Origin: Panaeolus papilionaceus | Taxonomy: Eukaryota; Basidiomycota; Agaricomycetes; Agaricales | Reading direction: 5' to 3' | NCBI GenBank assembly: GCA_015501605.1 | Contig: JADNRZ010000001.1 | Span: forward strand, 372,001-436,000 | Length of the DNA: 64,000 nt | In this document: positions 24,433-35,563 of the stretch, in pieces | Position numbering within the stretch: the stretch's first letter is position 1 | Layout of the letters: each line of letters starts with the position of its first letter | Translations under genes and position numbers: made by a program | Notes under the pieces: generated by a model | Database searches by the model: none | Seen by the model: only the letters and a program-made list of their open reading frames with translations | What the model was told of the DNA's origin: nothing

Positions 24433-26175
24433 TTGATATACCATGTTGCCTAATGACGCAGGATGTATGTATGTATGTACATTCCAATTATCACCTCAAT
24501 ATTCCCTTTCAAATCCCGTTTCAATGCGGAGGCACCAAACATCAAGAGAATTACCGGGTTAGTTCGAGGAACGAATGATAATCAACGCGATCACTTCAAG
24601 CAACGTGCTAAACTCCGTATGTTTCCTTTGAAACAAAGTGCTCAGTTGGGTTCATGATGAATAAGAGAAGTATCGATGGATAAATCTCGTGAGGCGATAG
24701 CACCCGTACACGTTGACAATCGTTGTGAGCGACATATCGTTGTGCTTCGGGAATCCTGATGCGGTATTTCTGAGCTGAGTATGAATGGATATATGCTCGG
24801 AAGGATGTCTATAGATGTCTATTAGCCTTTCTAACATCAATGACAGAGTTACCCGGCAAAATACGAATATAGGTTCCGCTTCAGGGGGGTTGGCTATTAT
24901 CATCGTCTGAAGAGTCCAGCAGAATGACACTGGCTTTGAAACATACCGCACCATCTGTCGGTCCCTCCATAATACCTTCTACAAGGGGCTTTTTATTCTG
25001 TTACGAAGCGCACGCTAGTCCTCTCACCAACCAATCTCTTCGTTTGGTGCCAACTCCCTGGTAGGAATTACTTTCCTGCGGCTTCAGCATCCCGATAAGG
25101 ATTGACAAGGACCCAGGGCACTTCGGCGCACTTTCTTGATTTATTCCTTATTTGTTACTTTCGGAGGTAAAAAGCAATGTCCAGATCCCGAGCCAACCCA
25201 AGTCGACCAGACCCCCTGTTATCGGAGCCACAAGTGTCAGTGTATTTCTCGATCCCATCTCATCTGTGCTGAGCCATGATTCAATCACCAGAAAGTGCCT
25301 CGCAAAGTTCATACAGACTACTACTAATAGTATTAGGATCATCGGCTGAGTTCCGAGCGATCTTTGCGCATCGTGAAGTTCTTTGTGGTTCCGTCTGACT
25401 CCAGCAGGTTTTTTCTATCGTTCCCTTTCCAACCCATGGGATTTCTGTCTTCATGTTCTACACGGGGCCCCGCATTCGATATTCGGTGACTTGAAATTTG
25501 TCGACCCTCGCTCGTTTATTTCACTCTTACTTTCTCATCCACAACCGGCGGTTTAACCTCCTCAGCCGACATAGGTTATGCGAAACTGATACGGAACCCT
25601 ACTGTTCTTCATTCCTTGTGAAAGTTGCTGATGACTCGCTGTACGGCTTCCTTTGTTTCATGACATGCACACCCATATAAAATATTGTGAGCGGCTGAAG
25701 CACATTGGATCCTCACGGGCACCTCGATGATACCGATAGATACCTCATCGAAGCGCAAATCTGGGGATTATGTTGGCTTATGGCGGAACAGAGGATGATA
25801 GAGGGTACATGTACATTCGTGCTGACTCTTGTTCTTCCTTATGAACAAGATATTCCGCAGTTTTCGAACTAATCCCTTGGTTGTGTCGTGAATAGAAATG
25901 CAGTGAAAAAAAAGCAAATACAAATTGCAGAGTGACTGAAGTATAGAACACAGGATGTGAAGAGTTTAAACAATATCAAGGTGGACGTCTAATTTCAACA
26001 GGTGGAACATGAATCTGATATCTATTTTATAAAGGGCTGAAAAGACTGATAAAATACAAGAGAGCTTCAAACAAGGTCGGAAGTAGATGATATGCTGACA
26101 TATCAACCTCCCGGAGACTCTTCTCTGGCTTCTGGGGGTGTCTGTCGTCAGTGAATGCTCACTGAACACACAGAA
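24433..26175. other. Intergenic, no supported gene
   Basis: Short competing frames on both strands (for example 25152-25349 plus and 25148-25342 minus, which overlap completely) and no motif. The last 70 bp are shared with the stretch upstream of 36230 and form the 3' flank of the duplicated small gene. Confidence 0.45.
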
Positions 26176-26494
26176 CTATGCTGTTACCGTTATGTTAGCC
26201 GCATCGTTTGGGGTTTCGATTGATGTTTCTTCGCTTGACAAGCGATGGTAGTAATTGTTATTAACTGTACCCCCCGTGGTAGTGTTGGTCTGTGCAATGC
26301 TCGACGTGTTATTGATCACGATCTTCGAACTACCAGAAGCATGAAACATTGCGCTGGGAGGATGGGGTGGGCTTTCGACAGGTGATGATTGGGATGAATT
26401 AGGTGCATTATTACTCTGTAGGTTGGTTAGCTGGTGGGTGAGGCGAGCGGGAAGGTTTGCTTACTGGCGTAGGAATAGATGGTTCGAATTCCAT
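26176..26494 (-). CDS. Small Asn/Thr-rich tandem family protein, copy A (89 aa)
   Basis: Two exons, 26494-26465 (10 codons) and 26415-26176, 49-nt GT-AG intron in phase 0, total 270 nt. The protein has a Ser/Pro-rich lead, then MFHASGSSKIVIN, then NTTTGGTVNNNYYHRLS, and an Ala/Thr-ending tail. No signal peptide, membrane segment or known domain. The same architecture recurs at 36230-36551 (nearly identical), 32525-32873 and 27879-28351. The TGG-centred Asn-rich core is reminiscent of the short N-terminal motifs that precede NTPase domains in some mushroom proteins, but that comparison is from memory and unproven. A TATAAAAA box lies at 26564-26571. Function unknown. Confidence 0.6.
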
Positions 26495-26563
26495 TATGGA
26501 TGTTATGGTCACGGTGAACAGAAGAGGTTATGTTCCTAATAGGGCTGTCATTTTGCGACACCA

Positions 26564-26571
26564 TTTTTATA
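26564..26571 (-). promoter_or_regulatory. TATA box of copy A
   Basis: TATAAAAA on the minus strand about 75 bp upstream of the ATG at 26494. Boxes at matching distances precede copies B (about 28413-28419), C (about 32952-32957) and D (about 36621-36626). Confidence 0.5.
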
Positions 26572-26790
26572 CATCTTGCCTCATTCAAAACCGGTGACGA
26601 ATATCTAATCCTCTAGTAGGGTTCAGATCCCGAGAGCGCGAACAATAAAGGTTTGGCAAGGAATTGAATTTAAACGAACTGAATGTCTAACGTAACTTCA
26701 TTTTAATTGACTGGGTACAAGATAGTCCAGCAACAATTGAACGTGGATGTACTCGCGCCCACGGAAAGTAATATCGCTTAGACTGTTTTA

Positions 26791-26969
26791 GGCCCCGTTC
26801 GGCCCCCAGGTTGCATGGGCTCTGGCCAGCTTAGCTAAAATTTTGGCAGAGGATTGATGGCAATTTGATGCTGATGTCCCTGAAATTGGTTACGAAGCTA
26901 CCTCGGAACCAGCGTTTTGGCAGGTAAGCCGATAGCTTGGCCAGGGGAAGCTGGGGGCCGAACGGGGCC
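26791..26969. mobile_element. 179-bp MITE-like element with perfect 19-bp terminal inverted repeats
   Basis: The ends GGCCCCGTTCGGCCCCCAG (26791-26809) and its exact reverse complement (26951-26969) flank a 141-bp non-coding interior, with TA on both outer sides (26789-26790 and 26970-26971). Imperfect inverted similarity continues inside around GGCCAG (for example 26824-26829 and 26940-26945). There is no coding capacity, so it would need a transposase from elsewhere. The TA flank suggests a Tc1/mariner-type insertion, while the GGCCCCGTTCGG end recalls other DNA transposon groups; the superfamily is left open. Confidence 0.8.
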
Positions 26970-26971
26970 TA

Positions 26972-27878
26972 AGTTAGACAAACTGGTTTACCGTCTGTAT
27001 GTCAACTCCTTGGGTAGAGCGACATTGACGCATCGCCCGTTCCGAGTCGGCACACTTTCCTGCCACTACCAGGGCTAGGGTTTGCGCTGAATGCATGAGC
27101 CTTGAGGCATTCGAGTATCCCCTAATGTAGTAACTAAGTAAGTCAGACCCTTAGGGACCATCGGAGTCTCGACAGAGCGGATGATGTAACATGCTTCGCC
27201 CTTCACATATCACAATTGTACCTTAGATAATTACCACGTTGCATTCCTCGTTTAGTCGCTGTTCCTCACACTCGTGAGTCGTTACCAAAAGGGGGTATAT
27301 GTTTGACTACAAGAGACTGTACACTCGCGAATAAAGCGAGGTCGCGTTTATGCTCTTGATCAGTATTCACCCTATCGCATAGGGTCTTTCAATCAGCCCC
27401 TGCATCGAATGTGCCGTAGTCCATGATTTGTACACGGCTCTAATGTTATTTTCTATGTGAGGAGTTACAAGCTGGCTGCTAGTCTTACAAAGGTTAACTC
27501 GCAAGGAGAGGACGGGAGTACAAGACTAGCTGATGCTATTAGTTCTGAAACGAAATGAGGAAATGAACAGAGAAGGGCCAGGTGGCCACTATTTGCAGTC
27601 CTTGTGACTCTATTTCACTAAATCTTGGTGCAATAGATACTCTGTATGTTTTTAACACGGGCCTCGACTATTGTCGAGAGATATAGTCAGAGAACACTGT
27701 ATAATGCAAAACGTGCACAAATAAAGACCATTGTGACATTCGCCTTTGAAATTCAGTATGATTCACGCGAGTCCTGCTTGACCAATGACAAATATAATAT
27801 ATATTCCGACAATTAAATGTGAAAAGAAGCACGCCCTAATTCGAAAAGTGGAAATGCATTTGAGATCAATGTGTATTA
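26972..27878. other. Intergenic between copies A and B
   Basis: No reading frame of interest. AT-rich with scattered short direct repeats; it probably holds the 3'UTR of copy B at its right end. Confidence 0.45.
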
Positions 27879-28351
27879 TCAAGGGCTACTGACGCTGAAA
27901 ATATAGAAAAGAAGTCGACACAAGACTGGGGGTGATGATGGAAGTGCTGTCACTGGCATGTCCCGGATATTATCGTAAGAAAATGCTCCTTGATGCAAAG
28001 AAATATTTACCGTAGCAGGAGCTAGCTCGGTTGGAGTGGCAATTATTGGAGTATTTAAGTAAGGGTTTCCATTAAATATAAGACGAATATCGATGTTTTT
28101 CACGTCACCCCCAGTTGTATTCATTGATATACTTGCATTGTCAGAAAACAAATTCCTCGTGTTGTCATACAAAGCAAATATCGTAGTTGCTACACCTGTG
28201 GATTGGACTTCAGCGGGCGCTTGTCGGGACGCACTCGCCTGGTTATTTGTGCCGTTTCGGGGGAGTGAAGGTTGGTTACTGGCTCGTGGGAGAGACAGGT
28301 AAGAGGAATGGGACTGACTTTCACAAGGATCTCGAACGGCTTGGGTTTCAT
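27879..28351 (-). CDS. Small tandem family protein, diverged copy B (about 130 aa)
   Basis: Best model: exon 1 28351-28319 (11 codons, MKPKPFEILVK), an 80-nt intron starting GTCAGTCCC like that of copy C, and exon 2 28238-27879; 393 nt in frame. A TATAAAA at 28413-28419 fits this start; the longer frame beginning at 28409 would start almost on the TATA box. The core reads NLFSDNASISMNTTGGDV, aligned with copies A, C and D. Where the other copies stop (ACGGTAACAGC then TAG), this copy reads ACGGTAAATATT and continues for about 38 codons. Either the stop was lost or a GTAAAT intron leads to a TGA; both ends of the model are therefore less certain than the core. Confidence 0.45.
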
Positions 28352-29216
28352 TCTGGGTGGAAGGACAGGGTCGTGGGCCCAATGGGACCGTCATACTGCG
28401 CAAATGCAAACCTTTTATACTACAGGCGTCATGATAGACCAGTTAATGAGCAGCCGACTTCAAACGACGGCCGACTTCAACAAGTATACTGGCAGGGATT
28501 GTGCGTCAAGCAATTAGGGAATACTATGTGTAGACAAGAACTTATGGGTTGAGCCTCGTTGACGCACCTTATGAAGTGCTGGGAAGTGGCCTGGATATAT
28601 AAGCAGCGTCGAGGCTCGATCTACACAATGTGGCGTGCCTTCGCTTATCCTGGATGTACACCAGACGTATCTAATTTGGTATAATGGAGAAATGAGGGGC
28701 ATGGGCGATGAGGCGGCTTAAACAGTTGTCATAAGTAATTCTGGGTATCAGTATGTGAATGAAATGACCAACATAAAGGAGCATGATAACACTCAGTTGA
28801 AGGATAACAGATAAGCAACTACACATATTTCATTCTATACCGTTGAGCAAACCTTAAAACGCCCTACATCCTAGGTGAATGGCTTAGAAGTGATGCAGCC
28901 CATCGCTTTCGAAAGGTATTTTTAGATCATGCTCGGCACTTAGTGAGCTCTTAACACACTACATGATCATCAAAGAACGAAAGTAGGGCGGGGTAATGAT
29001 GAGCTCTATATACGTCCTGCAGGACAATATACACAAAACACTATCTCGTCTAAGTCAAAACGGGCAATTCGCTAATGACTTATTCATTTTATCCAGACAG
29101 AGAAGGCGTGGAACATAAGGAGCCGAAACAAACAGGATAGCGCTATTGTATAAGAAGGTCTGGGTATGGGTAGGCGCCCAGCGCCTTGCTGTGGAATAAG
29201 CCTCAAAAACAGAAGG
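28352..29216. other. Intergenic between copies B and E
   Basis: Contains the promoter of copy B and no supported gene. A plus-strand frame at 28187-28552 is the shadow of copy B. Confidence 0.45.
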
Positions 29217-29531
29217 TTATGCTGCGGTGGTGGTGGCTGGGGTTTGGTTTTCGGGGACTGGTGCCGTTTGACTGGTAGGTTGACATTGGCTAACGACGAC
29301 TGGACGAATTGTCCCGGTTGTATTCATGTTAACAACACCCCACGAGATGACCAGTCAGCTGAAGTCGGAAATGGAAACTGCAGGTGACCGGTCTTTCTTC
29401 TAAGTATTTCCACCATTTGCATTGTTTGCTGGGCGACGATTCCCTTCATTTCCACACTAAAAACCACGAGATTAGTTAAATTGCTATGAAATGTACGAGC
29501 GAAACTCTGGACTGACGTTGCGGCGGTGCAT
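29217..29531 (-). pseudogene. Decayed copy E of the small tandem family
   Basis: On the minus strand a GTCAGTCCAG donor-like sequence follows a short ATG frame near 29531, as in copies B and C. Further on, VVNMNTTGTI and a Gln/Pro/Thr tail ending ATTTAA match the family core and C-terminus. The part between has in-frame stops (TGA just before the core), the TGG motif is reduced to TG, and no clear TATA box sits at the family distance. I read it as a remnant; the alternative is an independent low-complexity frame. Confidence 0.4.
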
Positions 29532-30659
29532 ATCGCTAGTGTAATGGCATTGGAGGTTAGAGTGCTTCAATGGGGGGTGCGGAATAAGAGAAATACGAGA
29601 GTGCCCGAGTAGCACTAATCTAAATTATAACACCCTATAATCCCAAACATCCCACATAATCCCAATATCTTATCACACCCAATTTTATTTGTAGCTAATA
29701 CCCATACCCAGCCTCGAAAGGGACCAAACGTAGAAAGGACGATCAAAGTAATTTACAACTACGATCACTAGAAGTCATCTACATGAGTACATTAGATAGA
29801 CCGCCCCCCACACATGGCTTAGCCACTACCGGGGTGTAACAATAAAAAATAAAAATAAAAAAGAGTGCTTCAAATAGGGTATCTTTTTCCAATACTTGCC
29901 CTGTTTAAATCGTAGCCATCTTGGACATCCCTTAAGGTCGTCCATGCTTCGGCCGGCACTTTCTTTTCTAGTAGAGACATACAAGCAAGATGAAACCCTT
30001 CGGTACAATAGTAAAGTGGAGCGAAATAAATTTAGTTGACTCGGAGCTTGACTCGTTCCGAGACTACCTCCCAATGACGCTCAATAATGACTAGTTTAGT
30101 GCTGCCAGTGGATCTAAATGAACGGACAGCTGATTAAAAGAGAACACCTTTTGCTCTAGAATTCCTCCGTGACGCTATTTTCTACATAGACTTCGGAAAA
30201 ATAACAGTCTTACGGCTCATGGAAGAGGAACAAATGTTTTTGATTCACGGATCTACAGTGCTTGTCAGGGCTCGATGGTCCCTGAGAGCGATCTGCAGAG
30301 AATGGCTTCCGAGTCTGCTTGTAGTCAGACTTGTGCACGCACAAAACACATCTGGGCACCCTACAATACTCGTGAAGCTCGAGGTATGCCACAATATGTG
30401 TTATTACGGATCTTACATATGTGATGTAACAAAGAAACCAGTCCATGCCCTTGAATTGAGCAAGAGGGCTCAACGATTCAGATCGGCGACATCCATTCTC
30501 ATGAAGTGATTGACAGGTGATGGCTTGTTCGGGTCTTCTCTGACAGTGGCATCTAGTCGGCAGGGCTTCGGAGTTGAATAATGCCGTGTCCATGCCGAGA
30601 CAAAATATGTTCAACAAATAGCATAGAATGATTTCTCGCCCTTATCTCATAGTGGCATG
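29532..30659. other. Intergenic with half of an inverted repeat pair
   Basis: No supported gene. A 135-codon minus-strand frame (30210-30617) crosses the 31-bp repeat at 30462-30492 and encodes CRRSESLSPL there; the same peptide is encoded by the inverted partner at 31353-31383, so the frame is more likely repeat-derived than a gene. Confidence 0.4.
30462..30492 (+). repeat. 31-bp repeat, left copy (inverted partner at 31353-31383)
   Basis: The sequence starting AAGAGGGCTCAACGATTCAG is an exact reverse complement of 31353-31383, and weaker similarity extends about 20 bp outside the left copy's start. The two lie 860 bp apart and flank the broken frame at 30660-31184. Possibly ends or internal parts of a dispersed element. 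Confidence 0.7.
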
Positions 30660-31184
30660 TTATCTAAAAGTATTACTGAAGACATCGTTGTAATTACTGT
30701 AACGACTATATTCCATGACTGAAGTATTATCATAAGGAGGTTGGGATTCAGGAGAGACAAATAACTGGCCCATAGGTTCATGATAAGATTGATCATAATT
30801 GCGAGACAAACGTGTCGAAGGGGTTCGTATTTTTCTTGGAGATGCTCCATGCTCGTCTCGAGTAGATGGGATAATGGATGACTGATACTCATCCTCAAAC
30901 AATGTAACATTTCGCCCTATGTGACTCTCTGGGATTCGGAGACTTTGTTCTTATGTATCACATTTACAACAAAGAATGCGGCTCTTTCTAGCACTCGAGC
31001 CTTCATCTGAGTCTGTATGGGGTTCTCTGGTTGACGGTGGTAGATAATAGATGGAAGGAATTGAGGTATCAGTTATATTGTATGGTAGCAAATTAACAAT
31101 TAAGATTGTTACTAGTTGAGTTAATATACTACGGTGAGCTACGGCACACTTGACACTTGTTATATTTAACGCAGCACTACTTGA
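30660..31184 (-). pseudogene. Protein-like open frame interrupted by one in-frame stop
   Basis: Read on the minus strand, 77 codons are open from 31184, a single TAA occurs at 30953-30951, and 97 more codons follow in the same frame to the stop at 30660. The first part has a hydrophobic stretch (ILTQLVTILIVNLLPYNI) then a Ser/Asp/Arg segment; the second is Ser/Pro/Tyr/Asn rich (SNYNDVFSNTF at the end). This resembles the cytoplasmic tail of a membrane protein, but no family is recognised. There is no ATG at the head. Gene relic, or a real exon pair with an intron I could not place. Confidence 0.3.
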
Positions 31185-32524
31185 TTATTGAGGCGATGTG
31201 CATGACGGATAGGGGGAAGCGACTAAGAGAGCCGTCGAGGCTCGAGCCAGGATTGTGCCGTGCCATGATGCCGGACTAAAGCTCAAGGTAAACATGGCAC
31301 GCAATCCTACCATATACGGGGGGGAGGGGGTACCCCCCCTCCGTGAGAAAGTATGTCGCCGATCTGAATCGTTGAGCCCTCTTGGAATTGAGGGCTTCAA
31401 GCTCAACGTCAGTCCCGATGGAGGTGGATGCTCATCTTGAAGGGTCAAAATGACTTTTATGGATAATTTCCGTGTCGAGAATTCAGCTTCCCAGACATGC
31501 GAATAATCTGCATCTCAGCAATCGAGGACTCGGGGTGCTTGTCAAATTCCTTCTTCAAATCTACAATTCGTACCCTTCGAAATGTGCACAGGAGACATCG
31601 GACCGATCATACTGGAAGTTGGGATCTGTACCAATTTGGACAAGGGGCTTAATCTGAATACACGCAGTACACGACGCGCTTTCGAATGGCAATTCCTGGA
31701 GTCTTGAGGTCTTTCAGTTGTATTGAACATGAGTCAATCTCCTATGAAATAAAACTATTGCGGTGTGTGAGGAATAAGTTGGGAATGAGGCCCTTCTTTT
31801 TTCTCAAAGCAAGCTCCTCATAGCCTCATGAATGAGCCAAATCCATGAGGGAGGGTGTGTAGGTAGATTTATGATGACACTCTGGGTCATGAAATTTTGC
31901 TTATGAGTGGTACGTCCAAAGAAGACTCAGTAAGCCACGATTTTCTTCATTTGAAAGTCATAAATTCAAGTTGACAACAGCCTCTGATATGTGGGTCTGC
32001 TGAACGGACCCGGAGGAAACATGACTCACAACTTCGAACAAGGTTCTCAGGCTGCAGTGAAGTCTCCTCGCACGCAGTTGTCCACAGCCTACTACTATGT
32101 AGAAATCCCAACATGAGGTAGTTGGGCAATAAAAAGACCACAAAGACGGAGCTTCAGGATGGTGGAGGGGCTCGTTCATGCAGACAGTAGACCTTACCTT
32201 CAACTGGCTCACATGCTAGCTACCACAAAACGACGGGCAGTGAATAGTAAGAAATTAGAAGATTTCAAAGTGAGAGGTAACATTGAACAAGGCGACCGCC
32301 GGGCCGCTAAGGACACGTCCTACTACTACTAAGTCCTTAGTCCTACTTTAAAAAGTCAAATCGTATGTGAAACCTATATCAGAATGAGACGAAGACGCTC
32401 AATATATAAAGAAGAAATCGAAACAAGACCGGGGGCAAGAACTGAACGAGGGATATATCCTCCATACTCTTCTCTGGTTCCTGGTGGTGCCTATCATAAG
32501 AAATCGCTCGTTGAAAATTGAGGA
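31185..32524. other. Intergenic with right copy of the inverted repeat
   Basis: Holds the 31-bp repeat at 31353-31383 and no supported gene. Two antiparallel frames near 31185-31448 and 31255-31440 overlap each other. The right end is the 3' flank of copy C. Confidence 0.4.
31353..31383 (-). repeat. 31-bp repeat, right copy (inverted partner at 30462-30492)
   Basis: Exact reverse complement of 30462-30492. Read in either copy it can encode RRSESLSP. Confidence 0.7.
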
Positions 32525-32873
32525 CTAGGCTGTTACCGCAGTGGTAGCCGACGAGTTTGGAGTTTCAGTTGGCATTGTATCGCCTGGTGTGTGATAGTAG
32601 TGGTTGTTAGTGACCGTACCGCCAGTCATGTTTGAGGTCATTGCAAAAGTCGCATTGCCAGAGAAAAGGTTCTTTGCTCCGCCACAGGAGTAAAAAAACG
32701 GAGCGAAACCTGGGGGTGGGACTTCGGTGGGCGGTGTACTAGTATTTGGGCCATGCTGGGGAATTGACGGTTGCTTCCTCCCACTTTCGCTCTATAGATT
32801 AATTAGCTGGTGAGTGAGATAGATTGAGAAACCTGGGACTGACTGTCATAGGGATGAGCGGGTTGGATGCCAT
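32525..32873 (-). CDS. Small Asn/Thr-rich tandem family protein, copy C (98 aa)
   Basis: Exons 32873-32844 (10 codons, MASNPLIPMT) and 32791-32525, 52-nt intron with a GTCAGT donor in phase 0; 297 nt in total. The core reads NLFSGNATFAMTSNMTGG followed by TVTNNHYYHTPGD, and the tail ends ATTAVTA, aligning along its length with copies A and D despite clear divergence. A TATAAA box is at about 32952-32957. It sits about 390 bp downstream (in minus-strand terms) of the F-box-like pseudogene, matching the arrangement of copy D and the intact F-box-like gene. Function unknown; no domain recognised. Confidence 0.6.
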
Positions 32874-33263
32874 TATGGATGCTCAAGTTACGGTTGTGGG
32901 TATGAGGAGAGATTTTGAATTATCGGTACAGGACTGCGATTCTGTGCAAACTTTATACTAGTACGGCAAGCCTCAGGGAAGAACAATGGAGAACATTGGG
33001 CCCGCGAAATATAAGGGTTGTCGAGTAAAAGAATAGGAAAAACTGAATGTCGAATGTGACATTGTTCCAATCCAATTTGGTGCTAGTAGGCAACACTCGT
33101 AGCTGTATGTAGCTATAATTCCTACATTTGTGCACCAGTCGGACTATAGTGGGTAGAAAAGTTGGGTTTGTGTTGGCTCGTGTCGAAATAAATATCTGGT
33201 CTGCCGGCAAGAACGCTGAACCAGCAGCATGGGAACATAAAATGAACAAACAAACAAGTCGTT

Positions 33264-34632
33264 CTAGTGACATATCATTGAAAACGCGGGTTCCTGCTGA
33301 GAAATTTTTAATAAAAAAATTAATTCAAGACCAAAACGGGGTGTTAGGAACCAAAGGATACTCACCTGGCTGAGGATCTAAGATAACACGCAAGGCGTCC
33401 TCGCAGAAAGTACCCTGAGTCTCTTCCCGACCTCCTTCCTAAACCCGTCGACATCCCTCACGTCCTTGGGATGAGGGTAAAACGAAACGTCCTCCAAACG
33501 CGGATATTGCGACATCATATCATCCAAGACCGCCCATTCCGACATATCAATCGGCCAGCTTTGGGCTTCATGCATGAGGAAGACCGAAAAACGACCTTGG
33601 ATAATTCGGGAGAGGCATCGTCGCCTGAATAGGCTTGGGGAGAAGCGTGTAGAAATCGCTGACGTGAAGCTCAAACGGGACGCGTGAAATCTCCCAGCCG
33701 ATGCTCAGATGCAGCGCCTGGAGCTTGACGAGCGGTGTGATGTCCAGGGAGTGGCCCGAAAAAACAGACGCTAGTGAGAGAATTTGTTAAGACAGGGAAA
33801 GTGTATAAAAATAGCAACACGTGCACGTACACGACGTCAAGAACTGATAACGAGGTCGAAGCTGGAGAAACTACAAGGACTGCCCACATATTTCAAAAAT
33901 CGCATTGAGGTGTTGGTAGGTATCCATTTTCCCTGGGAACGTCAAAGAGAGGGACGTCAAATAATTTAGGTGCAAGTAGCATTGCTGGTGCAAGAAAAAT
34001 GGCGTGGCGTAATCCTGATACCCAATTTCAAGCCAGAGTTTTTCCAGGTAGATATGCCGGTTACCAATGGAAGGGTCTTCCAAGTGCTCGACAACGTGGT
34101 TCCAATTTCCCAGAGCAGAGTCGTCCAGAACCAAGCGTTTGAGGTGCTGCAAGTCTTGAAGGACATTCAGTGGTAGAACAAATCCATTTCGAAGGTGGAT
34201 TTCTGAAATGACACTCGTGGAGAGAATCTCGGGGACGTTGTATTTAGGACGATTGTCCTAATCCATCACCTTTCGGTACTGTTTTCCATAGGGATGGCTT
34301 GAGACTTGGTAATGTTCTCAAATAACCAGAGACAATTCTCGAGAGTAATGTCCTCATTTATGACAGTAGGTCGGGGGGTGTCTATTGGCAACCAAGCCAA
34401 CTTCAGCCTGATTGCCAGATGGGGTGAAGCTTTTGGTATCATCCTTAGACGGCGAGTTCTGGGATATGTTGTTAAGACGTGGTACGTGAGAGTTGTGTGG
34501 CAAAAAAGATGCTTCTGGCGTATAGAGGAAAGCACAACAAGCCGAAGCAGGGGCTTGAAGAGCGCTATGTTCATTCTTGATTTCGTTAAATATTGGTTGG
34601 TAAAGTTCAGATAGCAATTCATGGTGAGCCAT
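33264..34632 (-). pseudogene. F-box-like protein, decayed copy
   Basis: Collinear over almost its whole length with the intact gene at 38075-39518, including the start (MAHHELLSELYQPIFNEI) and the short last exon. Lesions visible by comparison: shifts in the first third that put the HLF...LTYHVLTT segment in another frame; deletion of about 20 bp near 34238-34263; single-base deletions near 33588 and 33602; and a deletion of about 33 bp near 33648. The region 33871-34150 is almost identical to its partner, pointing to a recent duplication or conversion. No single frame covers the gene, so a functional protein is unlikely. Confidence 0.7.
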
Positions 34633-34848
34633 TGGTCGTCAGATATGGGACCTGGAACCGCTAGCTTAACGCCATCAGCAAGCGACACGATAAGTCGAGG
34701 TCTGCGTTGAACTCACTTGAACATAAGTAATAGTAGAATTTGAAAACCGATCGTCTTCATGAACTGATCGGCACGTGACGTACGTCGTGACCCTTGCACT
34801 GTTGCAGCGGCCAGCCTCAGCAGCCCACAGAAATGCGGTTTACCAGGA

Positions 34849-34945
34849 GGTTTAGGATGGGTTCCGGTTTAGGGGTTTAGGCTAGTCAGGTTTAAAGTTT
34901 AGGGCATAGGATTTCGGGTTTAAGGTTAGGACTTTAGGGTTTGGG
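34849..34945 (+). repeat. Degenerate TTTAGG-rich tract
   Basis: About 100 bp in which GGTTTAGG/TTTAGGG-like units recur at least five times with degenerate spacers (for example GGTTTAGGGGTTTAGG near 34866-34881 and ACTTTAGGGTTTGGG near 34931). It resembles an interstitial, mutated telomere-like or minisatellite repeat and lies just upstream of the F-box-like pseudogene. Confidence 0.55.
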
Positions 34946-35563
34946 AAATGGCCACAACATAAATAAGCATGAATATTTTCTGACTTGTGGAACGGATATG
35001 ACGAAATCAGTTCTGACTACCGACTACTGAATCCTGACCGATTTCCAAAGCTACCTGCGCCCATCACGGTATAGCACAGTATCCTTATCAACCTGTATGG
35101 TTGGGGTGCACTACCGGTTGTTATTCATTTAATTATACAGAATATATAGAATTTAAAGAAATGTAATGATAGGAAAGGATCAACACAAGTACACAAAAGG
35201 TCAGGGAAAGTAACGAAGATGAAGAGCACAGGCGGTCAAGAAAGCGAGGGAGGAACAGAACATATTAAGCGGATGACTTCCCTGAACCAAACCCAAGAGA
35301 CCCCGAAGTCCAATACAGATCCATCATCCCGTCATCGATGCATCATCGATCATCATCATGATCAATCCACTAGGCATTCAGACGGTCGAGCATAAGGAAA
35401 GACAAGGCGCCCTCAACCAAAAACTCGTTCTACGCCCAAGTCGTTGCCAGAGTAAAAGGGTAAGAACACAGTTAAAGGGAAAAAGTGACTGACTCACCAG
35501 GAATAAACAGATAATCTCGTACCATGCGTGATGCTAGGTGAGGAATGTGGTGTGCATATCATA

